DNA of 64,000 bases from Schistocephalus solidus (Eukaryota; Platyhelminthes; Cestoda; Diphyllobothriidea; Diphyllobothriidae): contig WEDG01002483.1 in assembly GCA_017591395.1 (NCBI GenBank), positions 1 through 64,000 of the forward strand. The letters are read 5' to 3'. The notes under the pieces are model-generated. The model had not been told where the DNA came from, did not search any database, and was given only the letters and a program-made list of their open reading frames with translations. The position numbers and the translations under genes were made by a program. Positions within the stretch are counted from its first letter, which is position 1, and each line of letters begins with the position of its first letter. Shown here piece by piece: positions 9,609 through 22,820 of the stretch.

Positions 9609-12600
9609 GTAAGCCATGGACTGTTTTTCAAAATGTTTCTTTGTAATACCGCATCTAACATGATGTTTCGAAAAATTTCTGTTTTCACCTTTTGACAGTT
9701 TAACCGTTGCTTTTGAAGAGATTCAACGTATGATAGTTTTTTGAGGCAGCAGTTTCCCGCATTTATGCCTGTCTACTTTCGCACGCATTATGCTTCGATA
9801 GCAAAAAGAATGAAAGACAACCGGAGGTAGGTGCTGACACAGTAGATTACAAAATTAAGCCACCCGTATATGCATTCTTCACATGTTATCACGTGCTTTG
9901 CGGTTTATGTGATGGATCGGTCATGGTGACATTCCACAGAGTGCAGTGAATCCAACGATCTCGATATGCAGTAGATGTGCTATGTCATGAAGTGTTTACC
10001 AAAATTTTTAAATGTATTGTTTATTAGACACGTGAATCTTAGTAGGTTTGTAAGATTAATTATCGTACAGCATAATTCTCAACTGTTTAAAGCACACTGG
10101 GATACCAGATTTTGTGTGAGCTAGTTTCTTTCCGCCAGTAAAAATATAATCTTTTAAAATGGTCTACCCATGTCCAAGGATTTCCGATGCTCTTATATAT
10201 TCAAATATATTTATGGCAAGGAAGCATAAGAATTGACTTAATCTTACTCTTATGACAACAACATAGAGCTTCTTTCATTTATAGTTTAGTAGAGGTATCT
10301 ATTGGTTTAAATAAGGTTTTCCGAAAACATTTGAACCAGACCTGATGTAACACATTCATACAATTAACTCTTAAAACTGTAGATTTTTCTATACAAGAAA
10401 ATCGTACATTTTTATGCATCAATGAGAACAAGTCATATATTGCTCACAATTCTTTTTTCAATGAATGTGGGCCATTTGTTCACCTTACAGACAGCTCCAC
10501 GATGGACATTTCACTGTCTTCAAAATTCCCTTAAAAAGAAATTTTTTGAAATTAAAATCTATACATTCTGCGAGGATAAGGTTCTAGGGAAATGTAACGA
10601 TCTAGCAAATAAGCACAAAAAATATATCGTGCATCTTTTTAATGAAATAAATTGGAATTCATAGTGGTCTCGAAAGTCCACAGCAAAACGTCCTATTATT
10701 TGCATGACAACGAGCATGGTTTTTGCAAGCTAATTCAAAAACAAGCATTCTGATACGAGTTAAATATCCGTAATTTTGGTGCGTGCTAAAAAATATTGCC
10801 AACCTACTAAATTAACCTCTTCTGATGAAAAACACATTTTTAAAATTTCTATGAGTATCCTGAAAATCTGTTGGAAATTTGGGCGTTTGTTTGTTTGTTT
10901 TTTTTCGTTTGGAACATCTATCAGTGAGGTTTAAGATGTACTTGCCGCCAAAGTCGATCTGGGTCCCTGTAAAAAACGGGCTCCGTAAATTTCTGCTCCA
11001 GATCTTAATGTGGTGTGCCCCGTTAGCAGATGCTGTTCGAGGCCTCCCCACGTGTTATGATCGAAATATGGCTGCCTGTGTAAGGTTGTCATGGTTTACT
11101 TCTGTCGACGGTGATTTTCGTGTTGTCTGCAAGCACCAATAGAGAAGTCATAGTAGAATGAACTCATGTTCTTTATTAATTTTATTAGGGTATTTACTAC
11201 TTACAACGCTGTTACGAACTTAACTACCCCCTTCGGGGCTTTCAACCAAATTCTAAAAGCTTCTTTTTAAAAAGGGACAAGTAAAACAACCAATTATTTC
11301 TATGGTTTTAAAAACTGAAAATTATAAGTCCAGTATCATTGGGAGATAAATATGTAGGATTTCTATAAGTGATTTCTTGAGAAACCAAAGAATTCTGCAT
11401 AATAGGATCTGCCGCGCGTGCATTGTACTATTTGTGGTTGAAACGTCAACCGAGCATTATGTGAAACTCCTTACAGTCTACCAGACCCAAAGTAAACCAT
11501 TAGGTTGTGGGAATCATTGGTAAGAGATACAAATAGGAAATAACCCCCTTACGAAAGGCAGCATTTCACTAGATTCCGGAAAGGGAACTTATTATACTTA
11601 TTATATATTATTATTATTGTTATACTTTATACCAAAACAAGTGTAAACCTCGACTCTCACCTTTCCTCTTACCCTACCCTTATCCTAACTAAACCCGAAA
11701 TCCACCCTTAACCCCAACAATTATCCTTACCGCAGCCCTAAACGTAATCTTCCTAGAATTTAGCACAAGGCCCTCGGAATACGGTGGGAGTATATTCCTG
11801 TGTCCCATAGACATCGCGATGAAAAGACAGGCGAAAAATGATCCCAGCCTATAGCACTTGGGCATTAGATGCGCCCTGTTCAAACGTGTCGAATATAGCT
11901 GTCAGTCAGCCCGCCAACTGGATTGAGTGAGGAGCAAAAAGCGGTAGTCGTAACCGCGACGACCATCCATCACCTGCCCTCCTACTGCGCATCCTACATG
12001 GACTGACCTGTGGTCACTAGTGCATTGCCTCAGCCACCACCATTTGAATACCCGGAGGTGTGATTTCAATCGCATCAGGGACGAAAAATATTCTGTACTT
12101 CTGCAACCTCAGTAACATCAAAATATACCATCGATATCCCCACCCTATAATTTGTTCACGACCACTTTATTTTGCTCCACGCACCTTGCTCCAGTCTCCC
12201 GCGAACCTAAACACTTACTTTCTAAATGTTGCGGCTCATATGACTCATCACTGTCAGATGTGTTATTTTGTGCGTGCCATGTGACCTTTAAAACAAACCA
12301 CTCATGTAGCACCCTACCACTTTCACGGGCTAAAACCAGTCTGCTGATTATGAAGGTCACTGTGCCTGAGGCAATCTAGCAGATAGCAGATACCTTTTGA
12401 GATCGAACTAGTTAATTGAAGCTAGGTCGAAAGTACATACAACCTAGAAAACCGTAATTTTGCTCCATTAAAAGCTCTGCGGTTAAGGTAAAGGAGGAGC
12501 TTAATTTCCTAATTAAAATCCTTAAGATAACAGAGACTATGAGAAATTACTTCGAAAAATTTCCAGTTTAAGTAGACGATATCAATGGGACAATTTCTAC

Positions 12601-13395
12601 AGGAACTTTTAAGTGGTTGGTCCCCGTTTAAGGATGATAATATTGTCAACGTAATAACTTAAAGACTCCCCTGCACTTGTGAACAGGCAAATTGCTGCCA
12701 AGTGCTCTTTGCTAATCGCTTCAAGGAAAGTTCAGTCCGAATCAATAAATATATTCTATTTTTTTAACGCCCAATTTGATTGTGTTTATAATTTCACACA
12801 TTTACTGGGCGTTTGGAAATGAATTTGATGGTTCAGTTGGTTAAGCACCTGGCACAGGGGTTTATGAGGGTAAAAACAACGCAAAAACTGAAGTCATAAA
12901 TCCTTTACTAGATCATGGCCGCACTTTCAATTCAGGATTAACATTTTAAGGTCCTCTCGTTCTCAGGAAGGACCTGACTTCACAACTTTCGTTATCGTAC
13001 AGCATTTCAGAAACGGAAACCAAGATTTTGCTAAGCAACTGGATTCTGTGCCAAAAATTTCAGGGTTCTCGTAGTGAGTCCGTGTTTTATAGTTGTTCTT
13101 GGTCCCTTTAGCTCATTATATCTACGCGAATGATGCAGTAATTGCTCCCTCTTGAAAATAAGTGTTCTAAGTTGCTTAGCAATTCAGTGCCCAAAGTTAT
13201 ATTTGTACTCAGAAAATACCTGCGGGTGAATGCAATCATGTGAAAATAAATTTTACCCAATCTGCTAATTTGGCGTCATTCAAATTGCTTCGGGAAAGGA
13301 AAATGTTGGATATATTGTTCAATGGTAGTTGTTTGACACCTCGAAATAACTCGCAAGTTACTAGATAAATATAGTACTCTGTTGGTTTTTTCTAG
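9609..13395 (+). other. 3.8 kb intron, simple repeats only
   Basis: Contains a GTTT tract (about 10884-10910), an ATT-rich microsatellite (about 11580-11635) and a degenerate CCCTAA-like stretch (about 11650-11735). ORFs at 10422-10664, 10812-11142 and 12060-12379 have no family resemblance and lack convincing splice sites. No gene seen. Confidence 0.6.
11650..11735. repeat. Degenerate telomere-like CCCTAA-rich stretch
   Basis: Repeated but imperfect blocks such as TACCCTACCC, CCTAACTAAACC and CCCTTAACCCC. The composition resembles decayed (CCCTAA)n. A similar stretch occurs at 34025-34110. This may be part of a dispersed repeat rather than true interstitial telomere DNA. Confidence 0.4.
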
Positions 13396-13505
13396 AAAAC
13401 GATGACCCTCAACGGATAGTTGAGCTTGCTTCCCATACGGCTCACCTCTACTCTGCTGCATCGGCTGCAGTTTCAGTTGCCCCTGCAAAGATTCGTTTCC
13501 CCAAA
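13396..13505 (+). CDS. ALIX-like gene, exon 5 (BRO1 domain)
   Basis: Residues about 197-233. Acceptor TTTTTTCTAG at 13395; the first two bases complete a Glu codon. The product reads NDDPQRIVELASHTAHLYSA and ends APAKIRFPK. It lies where ALIX has 'IIAKLANQAADYFGDAFKQC', a BRO1 helix rich in Ala and ending before the CHMP4-binding helices. The donor AAA|GTATGT leaves phase 0, which fits the next exon. Recognition rests on position, phase, splice sites and the Ala-rich helix rather than strong identity. Confidence 0.72.
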
Positions 13506-14707
13506 GTATGTTGTTTGAATGTTGCTAACAAACTCTTATTTCGGAAATATATTTTATGTTTAACTAGTTGTTACGAGTTCCTTACGCAGAAATGTTTATT
13601 TTTCAAATATTTGTAGTGTATTATTTAAACCTCACTTCCAAGTCGCTTCTTGTCATCTGATAAACTTCCGGGTCCATATGAACACAGTGTTTTTCAATTT
13701 GCCAAGCTTTCCAGATGAGACTTCGGTGTATTCTTTTTAATGGGAAGAGTGCTATAGAAAAGTATTATTTCGTAAATATGGTAATGTGATTGGCGTTTAG
13801 AGTAACTAACTTCAAACCTGAGGGCAAATTCACTTTACTTAACCAAGCGTCAGCTCTAAATATTCGGATTCCCAGTTCAGACCTCGTTAGTGAACTCAGT
13901 TACCTGTAAAATGTTTTTTAAACTTTAGAATATTCGTTTTACGCATTACTTTAATGGGAAGGCATTCAATAAAAATTTCGTAACTCCATGCATAAAATGC
14001 AAATCGTAATAGGGTCTAGTGGTGGGAAGCTGACTTCAGACTATAACATACAACAACAATTTTGAAAGCCAAATTCAAATCTAAAATCTTGGCCTCCGTC
14101 CCAAGCCTTGCATCCGCTGACTTTTACCAGTGTGCGGTGTGATAGTTCGCGTGGCATATGCACTAAGCTATTCATGATTCTCTAGCCCTCAATTTAAACA
14201 TCTCCCCAGCGACTTGTTTAGTTTACCATGAACTTAACTTCCAGCCTATTGATGTGACACCCAACTGGAAGTTGCTTGGTCACTGCACACAACCAGCAAA
14301 AATCAGTTAGAGTGCTAATTGCAAATACAAGCTTTGAAGCCTTGCTGATGATGGTATTGAGCAAATTGGAGGAAACACATTGGTATTAGCTACGTAGAAA
14401 GCCTTCCCTAGCGAGTATCGTTGAATGTTTTTTTAACCCATTGATACCGATGACCAAAACACAGCAACATTATTTAATCTTAATGGCTGGCATTCCATTT
14501 GCAATTGCGCTTAAGAGAAGTGCAAGTGAAATTCATTTACCTTCAGCCAGTTGGGGTGGTATTGGTGAAACGGGATAAGCTCTCGTTCATTTAATTGGGG
14601 CAGCCAGTGCTCACTTTCCACGGAGTTGGTATCTAAACGTTTTGTCGTCTTTCCTTTATTATTTTTCTTTATAGACTTGTTTGAATTTTGCGTATTTTTC
14701 AATGTAG
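13506..14707 (+). other. Intron, nothing recognised
   Basis: 1.2 kb, AT-rich. GTATGT donor and CAATGTAG acceptor. No repeat or second gene recognised. Confidence 0.65.
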
Positions 14708-14824
14708 ACATGGTCAGGACATCTAGAGATGAAGATTAAAATAATGAAAATTACTGCAGAACATCATGCCTCCATTTGTGCAGCACAGAAAGGCAAATAT
14801 GAAGAACAAATCGCAAGGAAATTG
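14708..14824 (+). CDS. ALIX-like gene, exon 6 (BRO1 domain)
   Basis: Residues about 234-272. Acceptor TTTCAATGTAG|ACA phase 0, donor TTG|GTAAGT phase 0. The product reads TWSGHLEMKIKIMKITAEHH, then ASICAAQKGKYEEQIARKL. This matches the ALIX helices 'AAKHCIMQANAEYHQSILAKQQKKFGEEIARL' in order and spacing: an AE-x-H pair, then an x-Q-K-G/K-K-F/Y-x-E-x-IAR block. By family knowledge this face of BRO1 contacts the CHMP4 C-terminal helix. Confidence is high because a distinctive motif is combined with perfect phase. Confidence 0.9.
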
Positions 14825-17800
14825 GTAAGTTAACTTCAAATTTTGGATTATATGATGCTATCGCGGTTTTTTTTCCTTAGTCAAGTCTCAGCATTGTAAG
14901 TTTGCGCTCTTATGCTGATAAATGCAGTGTACGGGACATCTTTCATACTTCAAACAATTTTATTTATCAGTAGAGGATTCAAATCTGCCAAAATCCTCTT
15001 CTAATTAATTGTGCCTGGTAGTCATCTGGTGGATTCTATATTAGTTGCTTAGGAAATCCTGCTTGGGCAGTCAGCTTACTGTATCAGATTTGATGCATTC
15101 CATACGTTGCAGTAGCCTGGGCGGGTAACTAGACCCAATTGTAATTCAACTCACGCGTCCCGGTGAGGCTTCGTAGCTCAGTTGGCTAGTGTTGGCTGTA
15201 CTAAAGCCTTCCCCTTGCTGGCGTGGGTTCAAATCCCACCGATGCCGCCGAGGTTTTCACAAGTGGGTCAAACGAACTTTAGTTTCTTCAGTACAAAAAA
15301 TCAAAAAACTTAATTTGAAACAGCCATTTGTGTAGTGGAGCTGAAGTCTCTGACTCCTACCTCATGCAGCCAAAAATAACTGAAAAGAATAACTTGCTCA
15401 AATTTCCCTCTGCTTTGAGCTCATCCCTGGCGTCAAATCTACTGGATCGCTTTAAATTTCCTAGTCTATTATGATATTTCGCCTAACCTCAAGTCTCTTA
15501 GTTTCGCTTGGGTTCAGCTTTTCGTGTTCGGGTATGCCATCAGTAATTCAAACTTATGATCTATTAAAATTGGTCGGAAGGTCAGGGATGATTTAAATAA
15601 ACTAGCATTGTTCAGCTTATAAGAAAATACACCTTTATAAATATGTAATGTAGTGACCGAATGCGTCTTCAAATTTTGTCGATGCCTAAAATTAGTCATC
15701 ATATACAACCAAGTACAGTGCAGAAGTCGAATCAGCTCTGAAAAAGCGCCGTAGCTCGATGCGCATATGTACGATCAACGACGTCTTTATGTGTCTACTT
15801 CACAGTTGTCTATGTTGATAAGGGTTAGTAATGCGACTCTTGGTGTTAAGGGGGTGACAGAAATTGTGTGCATAATGTAAAATGTGTATATGTACAATGC
15901 TATGTGAAAAAGGTACTGCATGAAAATTAGCCTCTAAACTGGATGTGGGGGTCAGCACAGTTATATGGTGTGAAAAAATCGGCGTACTACAGAAGTTAAT
16001 CTTGAAACCCAAGAAATTTTCTTAACGAGGGCCTTTTTCCTGCACCCAAAAAGCGAAACATAACGAACTGCTGCCATCAACAGCAATAATCTAATATGTG
16101 ATCACTGGAACAATTAATTTATTGTATTTACGCTCAAACTCATAGTCAGAGGCATTTGCATGTTGGATCCCTCAAAATACTACTATCCAACTGCCATATT
16201 ATCAATCATGAAGGGGGATCTGATTCGTAAGGATGGTGGTTCCTCTTCTAGGTAGACCGTACCATGCAGCATGGACAGAGGGGGGGATTTTGGCTGCCAT
16301 TTCCCACAACTAGATGCTATAATAGTTGAATTTGCAAGTTCAGACTTACTTGTGGAAGTGTGTTTGCATTGCCATCGGGTTCAGTCATGACTGTGGCTCC
16401 CACAAATTATGCTGTATTTGGAAAGAGAGCGCTAGGCATCTCCTCTTATCCCCCTGCGTCCTTAATTTGGAGAAGACGAATGGCAGAATGAAATCAAATA
16501 AGGAACTGAAAGGCAATGGCAAAATCGTTGATAAGTGAAACATAGGAGACTCCGGGGTGTGTCTTTGGTACGAAGAAGTATTCTTCAGGCCTACAATCAG
16601 AGATTTACTCACACATCTTTTCACTCGCCAACTTGAGCCCACTGAGAGGGATGGAAAACACAGAAACTTAAAGAATACACAAGGATTAAAGGTTTAGTGC
16701 ATTTATTGCCTGAAAAATGTGCTCGAGGCTCCGATTTTGGACATTTGCCACTGATTGCCAAAGTTGGCCCAACTATTGCACGGAAGCGCTGTCCGAAGCG
16801 CTGAAAGCATAACTGTGTGAGTAAGCTTCCGTTGTTTTCTTCATAGTTAAATGTGGATCCTGCTTCCACAAAATGTCAGGTCTCTGATCAGAGTAGCTGT
16901 CATACACAGACGCAGTGTCTTAAGATCGTGGTTCTATTGCAGATCGACACGTTCATTATATGACCCTAAATAGGATAAGTATGGCTAGAGTAACTCGGGT
17001 GTATTGACTCCTAGATGTGTTTCTGTCTGTTCGAATCTAAAAGTTTTGACCTGGCCGTAGGTGGAGATACACCACATTTCATTTGGAGTCAGTTCTCTCA
17101 ATTTTGCTATGTGCTATGCTACCCAAGGCCAGAGAAATCGCCTAATTTTGCAATGCCTTTTTTTGCCCGTCAAACGCACCATAAGTGGTAAATACACCAG
17201 ACATACCTTGTCGTGCCAATGGCTTCATCGACCATATACATTTGATAAGTCTAGTGCGACGCCGTATGGGAATTCCTCCCAACCAATCTATTCTACCTAC
17301 AAGACGGAAGATGGGCAATTTTGTTTGATATTGGAACTCCTGTCCCTTTTCTATCCCGGAACCAGGTCAGCCAAACATATACGAAATACCGTAGAACGTT
17401 CGAATAAGGGCCTAGTGAACCTGTTAGAGTGGCGTGCTTCCGAGCCTAGTGTTTATTGGGATTGAAGGAAACACATAGAGCGAAAAGGATCAATACATTC
17501 ATCAGCACCTTCTGGATGTGCTTCTTCTAAAAGGCCTTTTTGAAGCTGCCTTGGCACAGCTTTAAAAAGACTAGTATTTGATATAGATTCCCATCCTTAA
17601 GATAAATATGGGGAGTATTTGGTCCATCATTTGGGTGTTTGCTGGCACTGAATGACAATTCAGAAATCGATACTCCGGTCGGTGGCGCTAGCAGGTCACG
17701 GTGATTTGAGACAGCTTTCGTGTTTTGCACGAATCTCTAAGCAGTACAGGTAGAATGAAAATTAGCTATGAATTTAAAGTAAGTAAACACGGTACTTCAG

Positions 17801-19485
17801 GACTTTACTCGTCATATGAATGCCTTATTCATAATGTACTTGACATTGAACTGCTTTCGGAAGATTGAGGGGGACTACTTTTCACATGTGGTCCCATGGA
17901 GTTCTACTTCAGGGGGTTTGGACCGGTGGTTTGTGGAATTGGAGAAGGGTGAAATATTTATATTTTCAGGAAGTGGCAACCAAAATGTTGTATGCCGTGG
18001 AAATAACCATTCGATATTCATTTTCTAGGCAAGACTCACGCGTTAATGATCCGTGAGTGCAAATAACCAACCGGCTGCCTTCCACTTAAAAGAATTGCTC
18101 GGTTCCCTCGCGCGTCGTATAGAAAGATCAGCCTATATTGAACTATCAACTAACGCATAACGTCAGATATAAATGTAGCGTACGAGGTTCCATTTACTTC
18201 TTGTAATTCTTGTGATGCTCATCATTGCATAACTACTGGTAAAAATTTATTCCCTGTTTGGGAATTTTTCTTTTTCTATGCACTTACTTTCTTTAATGAG
18301 GTTTTAGTGAGTACATATATGCCGCCTACGTCAGACTTCCCATCGGCATAAATTCCAAAATATTTTGCGCCAATATTCAGACAACTATTATTTGCACCAT
18401 TTGACCGAATTTCATGAACGAACCAGTACAGATGATTTCGAAACTTACTTCTCGGGAAATACCGCAGTACTTACTCGAAGCGGCCTTTCTTGAAGTAGAA
18501 AGGAAAGAAAAGTATATCGGCCACAGTAGCGAGATAAATATAAAAAGGATCAAGGCAGCAACCTTTGTCGTAAGGCAGACGCTAAAGACGAGTTTTGAGA
18601 AATGTAGTGTTTCGTTAACTCTGTCTTTAGCGTTGGGTAACCCACGCAACTGCGAGTGTTAGGTATGAGGTATGCTTAACCCGCTCGAAAGCCAGATTAT
18701 GGCACTGTAACTAAGCTGCGCAAATTAAAAATTTCTTAACAAATACCATACATTGGACATTTGTTGGTACGCAAAGGTTCAGGTTCAGGTCATTTCAACC
18801 CCTTTCACTTATTACCAGCGTCAGATGACTGAACAAATCAGACGGCGGACGGATGCATCAGAGAGGAAAGATAGAGTGAGGCTGCTCTTAGGGGTACTTC
18901 CGCGCATTCCACCTCTTGTACTACATACTACCCTTCGGCACTCTCATGCTGCGCTGAAATTCAAGGCTGGAAAGATTGGAAACTGACTTTATATCTCGAT
19001 CTTCACAGAAAAAGTAGTATATCTGCAACGATTGCTTCTTAGCATGGCTTTGATTACACTCCCATACAACTGGGATCCTAAACGCACCTTTTTAATGTTG
19101 AAAACCTGGTCATCGTCTGCGGAGCAAGTTGTTTGGATATACTGTTTATCTATATCAGTAACTGCGCCTGAAACCACCGCCAATCACATTAACTCAATTT
19201 TTCCACCGAAGCCAGGTAGGTTATTTAAGAGAAAGATAGCGCAGCATATGCTGTACAATTCTGCAATACTGCAAAGGTATAATGTTCCTTTTATAAATCT
19301 CATGCCAGTATTTTGTAAAATTTTGCATGCAAAAATGAAAAAAATAGCTTTTGAGAGGTAAGAGCTTAAAATAAATTGAGTAAACAAGTTTTAATTAATA
19401 ACAGCAACAGTTAAGTCTACGCAGTCAGAACATATGTTGTACTTCTGAGCTTTGTAAACCTAAATCAGTTTTTGTTTCATTTTAG
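14825..19485 (+). other. 4.7 kb intron with SINE and start of duplicated segment
   Basis: Contains a tRNA-derived SINE (15166-15310) and, from 19067, the left part of a segment also found at 48954. The 134-codon ORF at 17061-17465 and the ORFs at 16326-16869 show no family resemblance. The ORF at 18414-18662 has a weak cyclin-like look only. Confidence 0.6.
15166..15310 (+). repeat. tRNA-derived SINE, copy 1
   Basis: A pol III box A-like TAGCTCAGTTGG (15174-15185) and a box B GGTTCAAATCC (15226-15236) lie about 40 bp apart, as in a tRNA gene. The unit does not fold as an intact tRNA: the 5' and 3' acceptor ends do not pair and there is no clean anticodon arm. A shared non-tRNA tail (GGTTTTCACAA...TCAAA) and an A-rich end follow. 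The same unit recurs at 45252-45385, including CTAAAGCCTTCCCCTTG between the boxes, so it is a mobile SINE family. Confidence 0.75.
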
Positions 19486-21315
19486 AGGATCTTTAAACTT
19501 ATTCACAGTATTGATACTCCAGGAGCCAAAGCGCGAGTGGATGCGGCTGCCAAAAATATTAAATGTGAAATTGATACTCTAAAAAATGAGTATCCAGTCA
19601 ACATAGATACCGTGGCCGCATTGGAAGGATCGATGACTTTGAGAGAGCCGATGAGCACATCTAATTTCGACCCGATTGATTTTCCTTTCAGTGGAAAAGA
19701 ATTCGAATCAAACTATATATTCTGTCAGCTCCAGGCCATGGCATGTTTAGATCGGCTACCAGAAGAAACTTATGAGCCTATTATAACCTCTGAAATAGAC
19801 AAAATCCGAGGCTTGACGCACGATTGTAATCAGTAAGCTACCAACATTGTTATACGATAATGTACTTTTTATGTTAATTCCTTCATAATTACATGATATA
19901 CCACATGATGCAGTACAGGTGCTAGATAATGGCCCAGGCACGTCCTTCGCCGATACTCTGCCACTGCATGGCACAGCTGCAAAAGATTAAACTGCCGCTG
20001 GTTCCCCTGCATTCCCGTGTGCTTTCTGGTTAACACTCCAGTTTTGGATTTGCCGATTTTTAATTTCCCCAAGAAATTACCGCTAGATTGGTGTTAATCA
20101 AGCTCATGGAAGCCTAGGCATAAATATTAACATCAACTTTTCGTCTGACTCTAAAAAAGTCTAATTCTGACTGATAAAATCCAAGTCAGTAGGTTGAACC
20201 ACCATTTATTTCCACTGAATTTCCTAGCATTAATATGCTAGGGATTTCTATCATTATAAACCCAAAAATGTTACTAGCGATCACGATTCTGGTAAAAGCG
20301 GTATGATTGTATTAAAAGTAGTGATACTAGCGACGGAAGACGCATCAATGGTTGGTTTTCTCCCTAACTCCACTAAGAATTCAAATTGATGATTACAAAA
20401 CACAATCTGAAATTATCAGGCAGAAAAGTAATCGTGCCACCCATTCGCAACAATATGTGGATAACAAACGCTACTTTATAGAATTCAATAACATGTTAAT
20501 ATGGCCGCATCCTGGTGGATCGTAGATAGTCGAAAGTACTGACCACCTCTGCTCCAACCTTAGAGGTGGGAAGAGCTTTCTTATCTCAAAGCACCCTCGC
20601 CATGAATATATCAGAGCGTTGGTCTTCAGTTAAAAACGTGCTCGCCATCAATGTCATCAATTAGTATGGTTCGCATGTAAAAGATTAAAATTAGGTTATC
20701 TTGTTTTTCCTGTAACTGAGAAGAATTAAGGTTAGAAGATGTTACTGATGTGGGTATTCAGGAAACGTTGGCTAGTACGTTGTTCTAATGGCACTTTTTG
20801 AACACCTTCTTCATTTTGCACGTACTTCCCTATTTATTATCGTCAAGCTTGCACAGCTAATACCGAACGAAGATTTTAAATATTTTATCAGACATTTAAG
20901 TCCGGATGGACGAATTAATATCTTCCACTAACGCTGCAATGCCTCTCATTGCCATTAAAGATGGTATTTTTGCTCAATTTGTCTCCTATCAAATCATCAA
21001 GGCACGTTTGAACTTTGGCGGTTTGCAAAGCAGTTGTTTTACTGACGTTCGGTTAGTATGTGATATCTAGGCTTCTTCATGGGCTGTGTATGTTTAAAAT
21101 AAATACCAAACTTCATACATCACATCACTGTCGCTGCATAGGCTTTCCAATCCACTTCACAGATTCAAGGCTAGATTTTGGTTCTAGATTATGTTTTATA
21201 CGTCATGTTTGACGGCAAATTGCGTCACATGGGACTGCTTATCATCTATTAGGTCATTTAAAAAGACCTCCAAGTGAAGCTGCTGGAGAGCGGATACTTG
21301 AGCGACTCCACTAAA
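19067..21315 (+). repeat. Duplicated 2.25 kb segment, parent copy, in the ALIX-like gene
   Basis: From CAACTGGGATCCT (19067) to GACTCCACTAAA (about 21315) the sequence is repeated with only scattered differences at 48954-51306. This copy sits in order in the ALIX-like gene and holds its seventh coding exon with both flanking intron parts, so it is the parent. Introns were copied too, meaning the duplication happened through DNA, not through mRNA. No transposase or terminal repeats were seen at the ends. Confidence 0.9.
19486..19832 (+). CDS. ALIX-like gene, exon 7 (end of BRO1, start of V domain)
   Basis: Residues about 273-387. Acceptor TTTCATTTTAG|AGG phase 0, donor CA|GTAAGC phase 2; both neighbours fit. 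The product starts RIFKLIHSIDTPGAKARVDA and continues AAAKNIKCEI, then a BRO1-to-V linker rich in acidic residues and Pro, and ends SEIDKIRGLTHDCN. Spliced to exon 8 this gives a helix followed by ILASFNLP, as ALIX has 'QMREATTLANGVLASLNLP'. The region that is 'AAAKKDNDFIYH' in animal ALIX (Tyr319 patch) is strongly changed: no Asn-Asp and no Tyr. This exon is duplicated at 49440-49788. Confidence 0.87.
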
Positions 21316-22820
21316 CCGGTTCCTACCCCTAACGGTACAACTTTGCCGCCATCCGCACACAAAATCTTTTGGTCACTGTACCAGTGTCCTCTAGAACTAT
21401 TCCAACTAATATTTGAATGAAGTGCAAGTATGGAACACAGTAAAGGGCCTTACTGAAGTCTAAGCAGACAATATTCACATTATATTCCATGTCGGAAACC
21501 CTCATCCGATTTCCTATTTCAGTTAAGATACTTATGAAACAGGTTGCCTCTTATAAATTTGCCTTACAGCTCACTAAATCAGCCCATTTATTTCGATAAC
21601 AGATTTTATTGCTCGGCAAATGCATGTTATCTTAATGATTTGCAGTTGTTGGGCAATATAGGCCTCACAACAATATGATGGATAAAAGTTCAGCCCATAA
21701 GCTGTCTTACCACTGCACCCGTAAACGCGTCTGTCACTGAGTATTTAAGGCAAATTAATTTGTAAACCACAGGAGATTCCATGTGTCTGTATATTATATG
21801 AGTCTACGTCCTTAGCTATGCGGAGAATGAGCAAATGTTGGGGGACAAACAGTATCTGCTGTGTTGGTCAGAACTGTCTACTTCTTCGTCTTAAGCACAG
21901 TAGATTTACGCAGCTTCTACCCGTTTTCTTGCTCAGACGTAGAATCACCTTGGTTTCTGTAGATATTAAAACCAGGGATTGTCTTTCCAAGAAGCTATCG
22001 CATGGTAAACTAACTTTTACACATATTGCGCTGTCTGTTGCATCCCTAGAGCATTTCAGTATCAGTATCAGTATATTTGAGGGAGATGTAGGTGAGTCAC
22101 CTTTAAATTCCCTATTTGTACATGCGAGTTGTGGTATCGAAAAATAGTATCTCGATATGTTGGCGAGGCCAACGTAGTTGAAAAAGAGCAGACAGTAAAA
22201 AAACTCCTGGTGATATTTAGGAGAAATAAACTGCGCCCTTGGGGGGGGGTCCAACGGTGGGCATTGCGCAGGTTACATGAATGAGCCAGATGCTCCCTTG
22301 CTGAGTACAGAGTCCGTTGAGGGATTTCAAAGGCGGAAATATATGCCCAGATCATCCTCGGTCGATTGCGGTTCGAATCAAGGGAGAACGTTCATACACC
22401 TCATGGAGGACGGCCACCAGGTCCAGCTGATGCGAAAACTCACGGTGTCACCAAGGTGTGCAAATAATTAAGCAGCGAAGACCTCGAGGACCCCAGCATG
22501 GGAATTATGGGAGAGTGCAAGACCTCTAACGAAAATAACATACAAATAAATGTTACTCAAATATAGCTAGTAGTATCATGAATACCTTATTTGCTGACGT
22601 CAATCTTGCAGCTTTCAGTTCGTGTTGTAGCTCGCACCATTATATCGATCTAACTTTAGCTTAAAAAATCCAAGGAGTCCGACATAACAACATCCAGAGG
22701 TAGAATATTCCAAGCTCCGACTACTCTTTTGGAGAAGAAGTATTTCCGAGTGTCTAGCCTTGCTCCAGTCACACGTAATTTGAGAGGATGACCTCTCAAG
22801 TTCGTTGTTGTTGCTAGATC

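Noticed and set aside
10812..11142. Overlapping ORFs on both strands
   Set aside because: Both are open only because the stretch is locally stop-poor; neither shows a domain or splice sites.
15166..15240. Functional tRNA gene
   Set aside because: Box A and box B are present but the acceptor ends do not pair, no proper anticodon arm is visible, and the unit is repeated with a non-tRNA tail, so it is a SINE.
17061..17465. 134-codon ORF as a gene
   Set aside because: No recognised domain, no splice context, and it lies within an ALIX intron; length is within chance for this region.
19279..19359. Extra ALIX exon (reads NVPFINLMPVFCKILHAKMK, looking like the V-domain start)
   Set aside because: Its donor phase does not fit the next exon, the acceptor is poor, and the neighbouring exons already join in phase 0 without it.
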